Part shown: piece by piece, positions 62,201 through 64,000 of the stretch
How the letters are laid out: each line of letters starts with the position of its first letter
How positions within the stretch are numbered: position 1 is the stretch's first letter
NCBI RefSeq assembly: GCF_964204645.1
Contig: NC_134031.1
Location: forward strand, 5,129,001 to 5,193,000
DNA: 64,000 nt
DNA from: Tubulanus polymorphus
Lineage: Eukaryota; Nemertea; Palaeonemertea; Tubulaniformes; Tubulanidae
Direction: 5' to 3'
Translations under genes and position numbers: made by a program
The notes under the pieces: generated by a model
What the model saw: only the letters and a program-made list of their open reading frames with translations
What the model was told of the DNA's origin: nothing
The model's database searches: none

Positions 62201-63889
62201 TTGATATTAGGAATATGCAGGTTTCGTGAGATTAGCAATTTATAATAGCATAGCTGTCATATACGGCTCCGCGTCCTCTGATGGCATGTGTATTAGGTGA
62301 CAATTCAATTCAATTCTTTATTGATCCTTATTTCATTGAAATTCCGGGATAAAATTCCCAAATTCAATAAATACAAATTTTAAAATAAATTAATACAACA
62401 TACATGACACACGGGTAATTCATACAGAACAACATAAGCATGTTATTTTAAATGACAATGTCTACTTCAACCCACCCAGACTCAAGGCTCTAGGATATCG
62501 AGTGACAGCCAAACCCGTGGCCCGGGCCCGAGGACCGGGCCGGCTGGTGCTCGAAGTCATGATGAAGCAGACATCAGAAGAGCTCTTTCTTCAACCATGG
62601 AGGCAATGAAGTTGCAGACCAGCTTAGAGGCATAAGTAAATGAAGTCGGTCGCAAGTTCGCGATCAATTATTGAGAATTTTCAATAAAAAAATTTAAACC
62701 ACTACTAGAGTCGAAGACCTGTATCATCTACCCAATCGCCAAATCTCATCATTCCCCAAATTTCTTAAAACTTCGATTTCAAATTTGCAATATCACATTA
62801 GCTTAGCCCAGAAATTCTACATTTTTTTCGCAGGCGTCAAATAATTTTCTAAAATTAATTTTCTTGTTTCTATCAGATCTAGCTTTCCATATTGGAAAAC
62901 AAATACATCGGGAATTAGGTGTGGCATTTGCCAATGGTCCGTGGTAATCTATGAAATGAAATGGCCATTTTGAAGAGATTGAAGCAAACAGTGACGATTT
63001 TCCCTCGGGTGACGTTTGTTTGTTAATATCCTGTCGTTCGGTAAATGTTGTCGTCTGTTTGCCTCACAGTCTGTTTATTGTTATCAATTCGCGGGCTGGC
63101 TCGTCAGATCTGCTTTGTTTGTTCGTCTGCAGTTGAGAGCAGGCGCACGATACGTCACATTTCACGAAGGGGTGTCCTTCACGTCACCTCAAACCCGGTA
63201 CAGGTACGAAGCGCGGACTTCGGTTTTCAGAGTTAGTCGACTTGTTGCGAGCTAAGTGAAACTGAAACGACTTTTAGTCGGAGCTATAGTCCGAAGATAA
63301 CGAACTACGGATTGAGCACGGCCACTGTAGTTCGGACCTAGTTTCAAGATGGCCGACACTGTGAAATGTATTACGATAGTGCGTTCGGTTATTAGCTTAG
63401 ACCATTAGTCGATTGCCTAACTGCGAAAACCGACGATCACCCTCTAAGTGATGGTCAGGGCCAAATGCTCCACGAAAATTATTCGCTGGCATTTAGCATT
63501 AGAATTTAGAGACCAACAAGTCTGTGCTTGTTTGTTAAATCCAAACGGTATCTGGAGAAAGGGCGTTCAGCTGTTGGTATTTGCAAGGTCGTGGTTCCAG
63601 CTCTGGACGACCAGTGCCAATTGCGTACCTGGTCTGGTAGATGACTGGCGCTGTAGGTCAGATGTCACATCCTCCTGTGTTTAGACAAGCGATAAAAATG
63701 TCCATACGTACCTAGTAGATGCCAGCCACCGACATCATCGATGACGTCAAATAGTGACACCGGCATCTCCGATCTAACCATACCCATACATCGCTGGTAG
63801 AACAAGCGGGTTTTACCTACAGCTGATGTATTATTCAAATCTTCTCCTTCGAGCGGCTGACTCAGTTGGGTTTTTATGACGTCGCGGAT
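53264..63889 (-). CDS. divergent M13 (neprilysin-like) metallopeptidase, 5' end outside window
   Basis: Exons on the minus strand, 5' to 3': 63712-63889, 61523-61681, 59298-59477, 58888-58959, 58673-58791, 58422-58525, 57594-57709, 57388-57489, 56825-56902, 56596-56699, 56148-56258, 55853-55954, 55229-55361, 54857-55009, 53264-53363. Family motifs in order: LFYQRCM, LDKAGLGLPSAYY, TNAYY, IVIPIGFLQDPYF, HELSHGFDPSG (zinc ligands and Glu), EEVLSDTGGLK (Glu ligand retained) and the C-terminal MNPRNRCDIW. Three points are unresolved. The first two exons do not join in phase. The exon that should carry the WCG and HSP(G) catalytic-His segment, about 77 bp, was not found between 53364 and 54856. 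The PCDDFY exon must lie beyond 63889. It is a diverged paralogue of the gene at 18.9-26.6 kb, possibly active, possibly decaying. Confidence 0.85.
53364..54856. other. long intron region, missing exon not found, repeat remnants
   Basis: Expected to hold the penultimate M13 exon. 53590-53640 has GTTGGCAGCTCTGCC and GGGGCGGGTCTAGG, in the style of common transposon debris. 54460-54492 holds CGATGATGAG...ATCGAAACG, a hammerhead-like pair of boxes. The 101- and 129-codon ORFs at 54033-54422 overlap on opposite strands and show no family feature. Confidence 0.4.
56320..56500 (+). repeat. dispersed repeat R2, diverged copy 4
   Basis: GGCGAGGATCCACCAGATTCGC and the CATCTACATTTCAAT portion match R2 copies loosely. 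It lies in an intron of the second M13 gene next to a TAAACCCAACGCACACGG fragment like the MITE ends at 41721. Confidence 0.45.
59478..61522. other. intron of second M13 gene
   Basis: Apart from the MITE at 60649-60818 and low-complexity A/T tracts, nothing is recognised. The overlapping opposite ORFs near 59843-60157 lack any family feature. Confidence 0.4.
60649..60818. mobile_element. 170-bp MITE, AGCCCAACGC family, independent copy
   Basis: Starts AGCCCAACGCGCACGACGCA and ends CAGGTGCGTTAGGCT. Same architecture and internal words (ACGGAAACACGGAATC, TTTCTCGTTAA, GACACAGGGAAACGC) as 41721-41900, but clearly more diverged and at an unrelated site. Confidence 0.75.
61682..63711. other. intron of second M13 gene with repeat debris
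   Basis: 62300-62420 has CAATTCAATTCTTTATTGATCC followed by AT-rich sequence, a form common at the ends of invertebrate repeats. A short GC-rich stretch at 62515-62550 is set in AT-rich DNA. An exon closing the phase gap of the M13 gene would be expected here but was not recognised. ORFs near 63016-63255 and 63448-63684 have no supported function. Confidence 0.35.
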
Positions 63890-64000
63890 CTGAAATAAAC
63901 TCCGAATATTTCATGTTCGTCATAATAAAATGAGCATTTTGCACCGCGAAGAATGGTCCCAAGACATTAACTTAATCATATCATCAAAACATAGCTCACT

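Noticed and set aside
62300-62560. Possible end of a LINE or SINE
   Set aside because: The CAATTCAATTCTTTATTGATCC phrase is common in repeats, but no reverse transcriptase frame or boundaries could be seen.

Overview
This is an animal nuclear genome window. Genes are split by GT-AG introns, coding sequence is a minor fraction, and the DNA is AT-rich and full of short inverted-repeat elements, minisatellites and small duplications. The gene set (animal dCMP deaminase, spermidine synthase, two M13/neprilysin metallopeptidases, a DUR3-type urea transporter, a small secreted Cys protein) suits a marine invertebrate, probably a lophotrochozoan such as a mollusc, annelid or brachiopod. The phylum is inference and is not fixed by the sequence. 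No rRNA, tRNA or CRISPR was recognised.

Layout. 1-9.4 kb is repeat-rich and gene-poor. It holds a 270-bp perfect-style palindrome, a core-deleted dCMP deaminase pseudogene, a TIR element filled with an 18-bp minisatellite, and a dispersed repeat in three nearby copies. 9517-10059 is an intact dCMP deaminase with an unbroken reading frame. 10-13.9 kb carries rearranged copies of the DNA around that gene and weak hypothetical exons. 13.9-17.5 kb is an eight-exon spermidine synthase, complete except for one missing base in its most conserved glycine motif. 18.9-26.6 kb (minus strand) is a neprilysin-like peptidase in which every downstream exon phase closes, with two alternative, equally long copies of its first ectodomain exon.

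27.4-29.0 kb is a giant fold-back element built from a palindromic 154-bp satellite. 29.5-41.3 kb is a DUR3-like symporter. Its 3' half (about 5.9 kb, seven exons) is repeated in tandem at 43.0-48.9 kb with a few substitutions and small indels. A 0.96-kb array of the same satellite plus a short TTAGGG stretch lies exactly at the junction. The first 3' half has a 2-base insertion that breaks the frame, the second does not, and a cryptic splice site could also repair the first. 49.4-51.0 kb is a complete five-exon secreted protein. 53.3-63.9 kb (minus strand) is a second, divergent M13 peptidase whose N-terminal exons lie beyond the right edge.

The genes do not form an operon or obvious pathway. 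Nucleotide, polyamine and urea metabolism genes simply lie near each other. The most distinctive content is structural: the satellite-bounded partial gene duplication, the duplicated peptidase exon, and several families of inverted-repeat elements, one carrying a hammerhead-like core.
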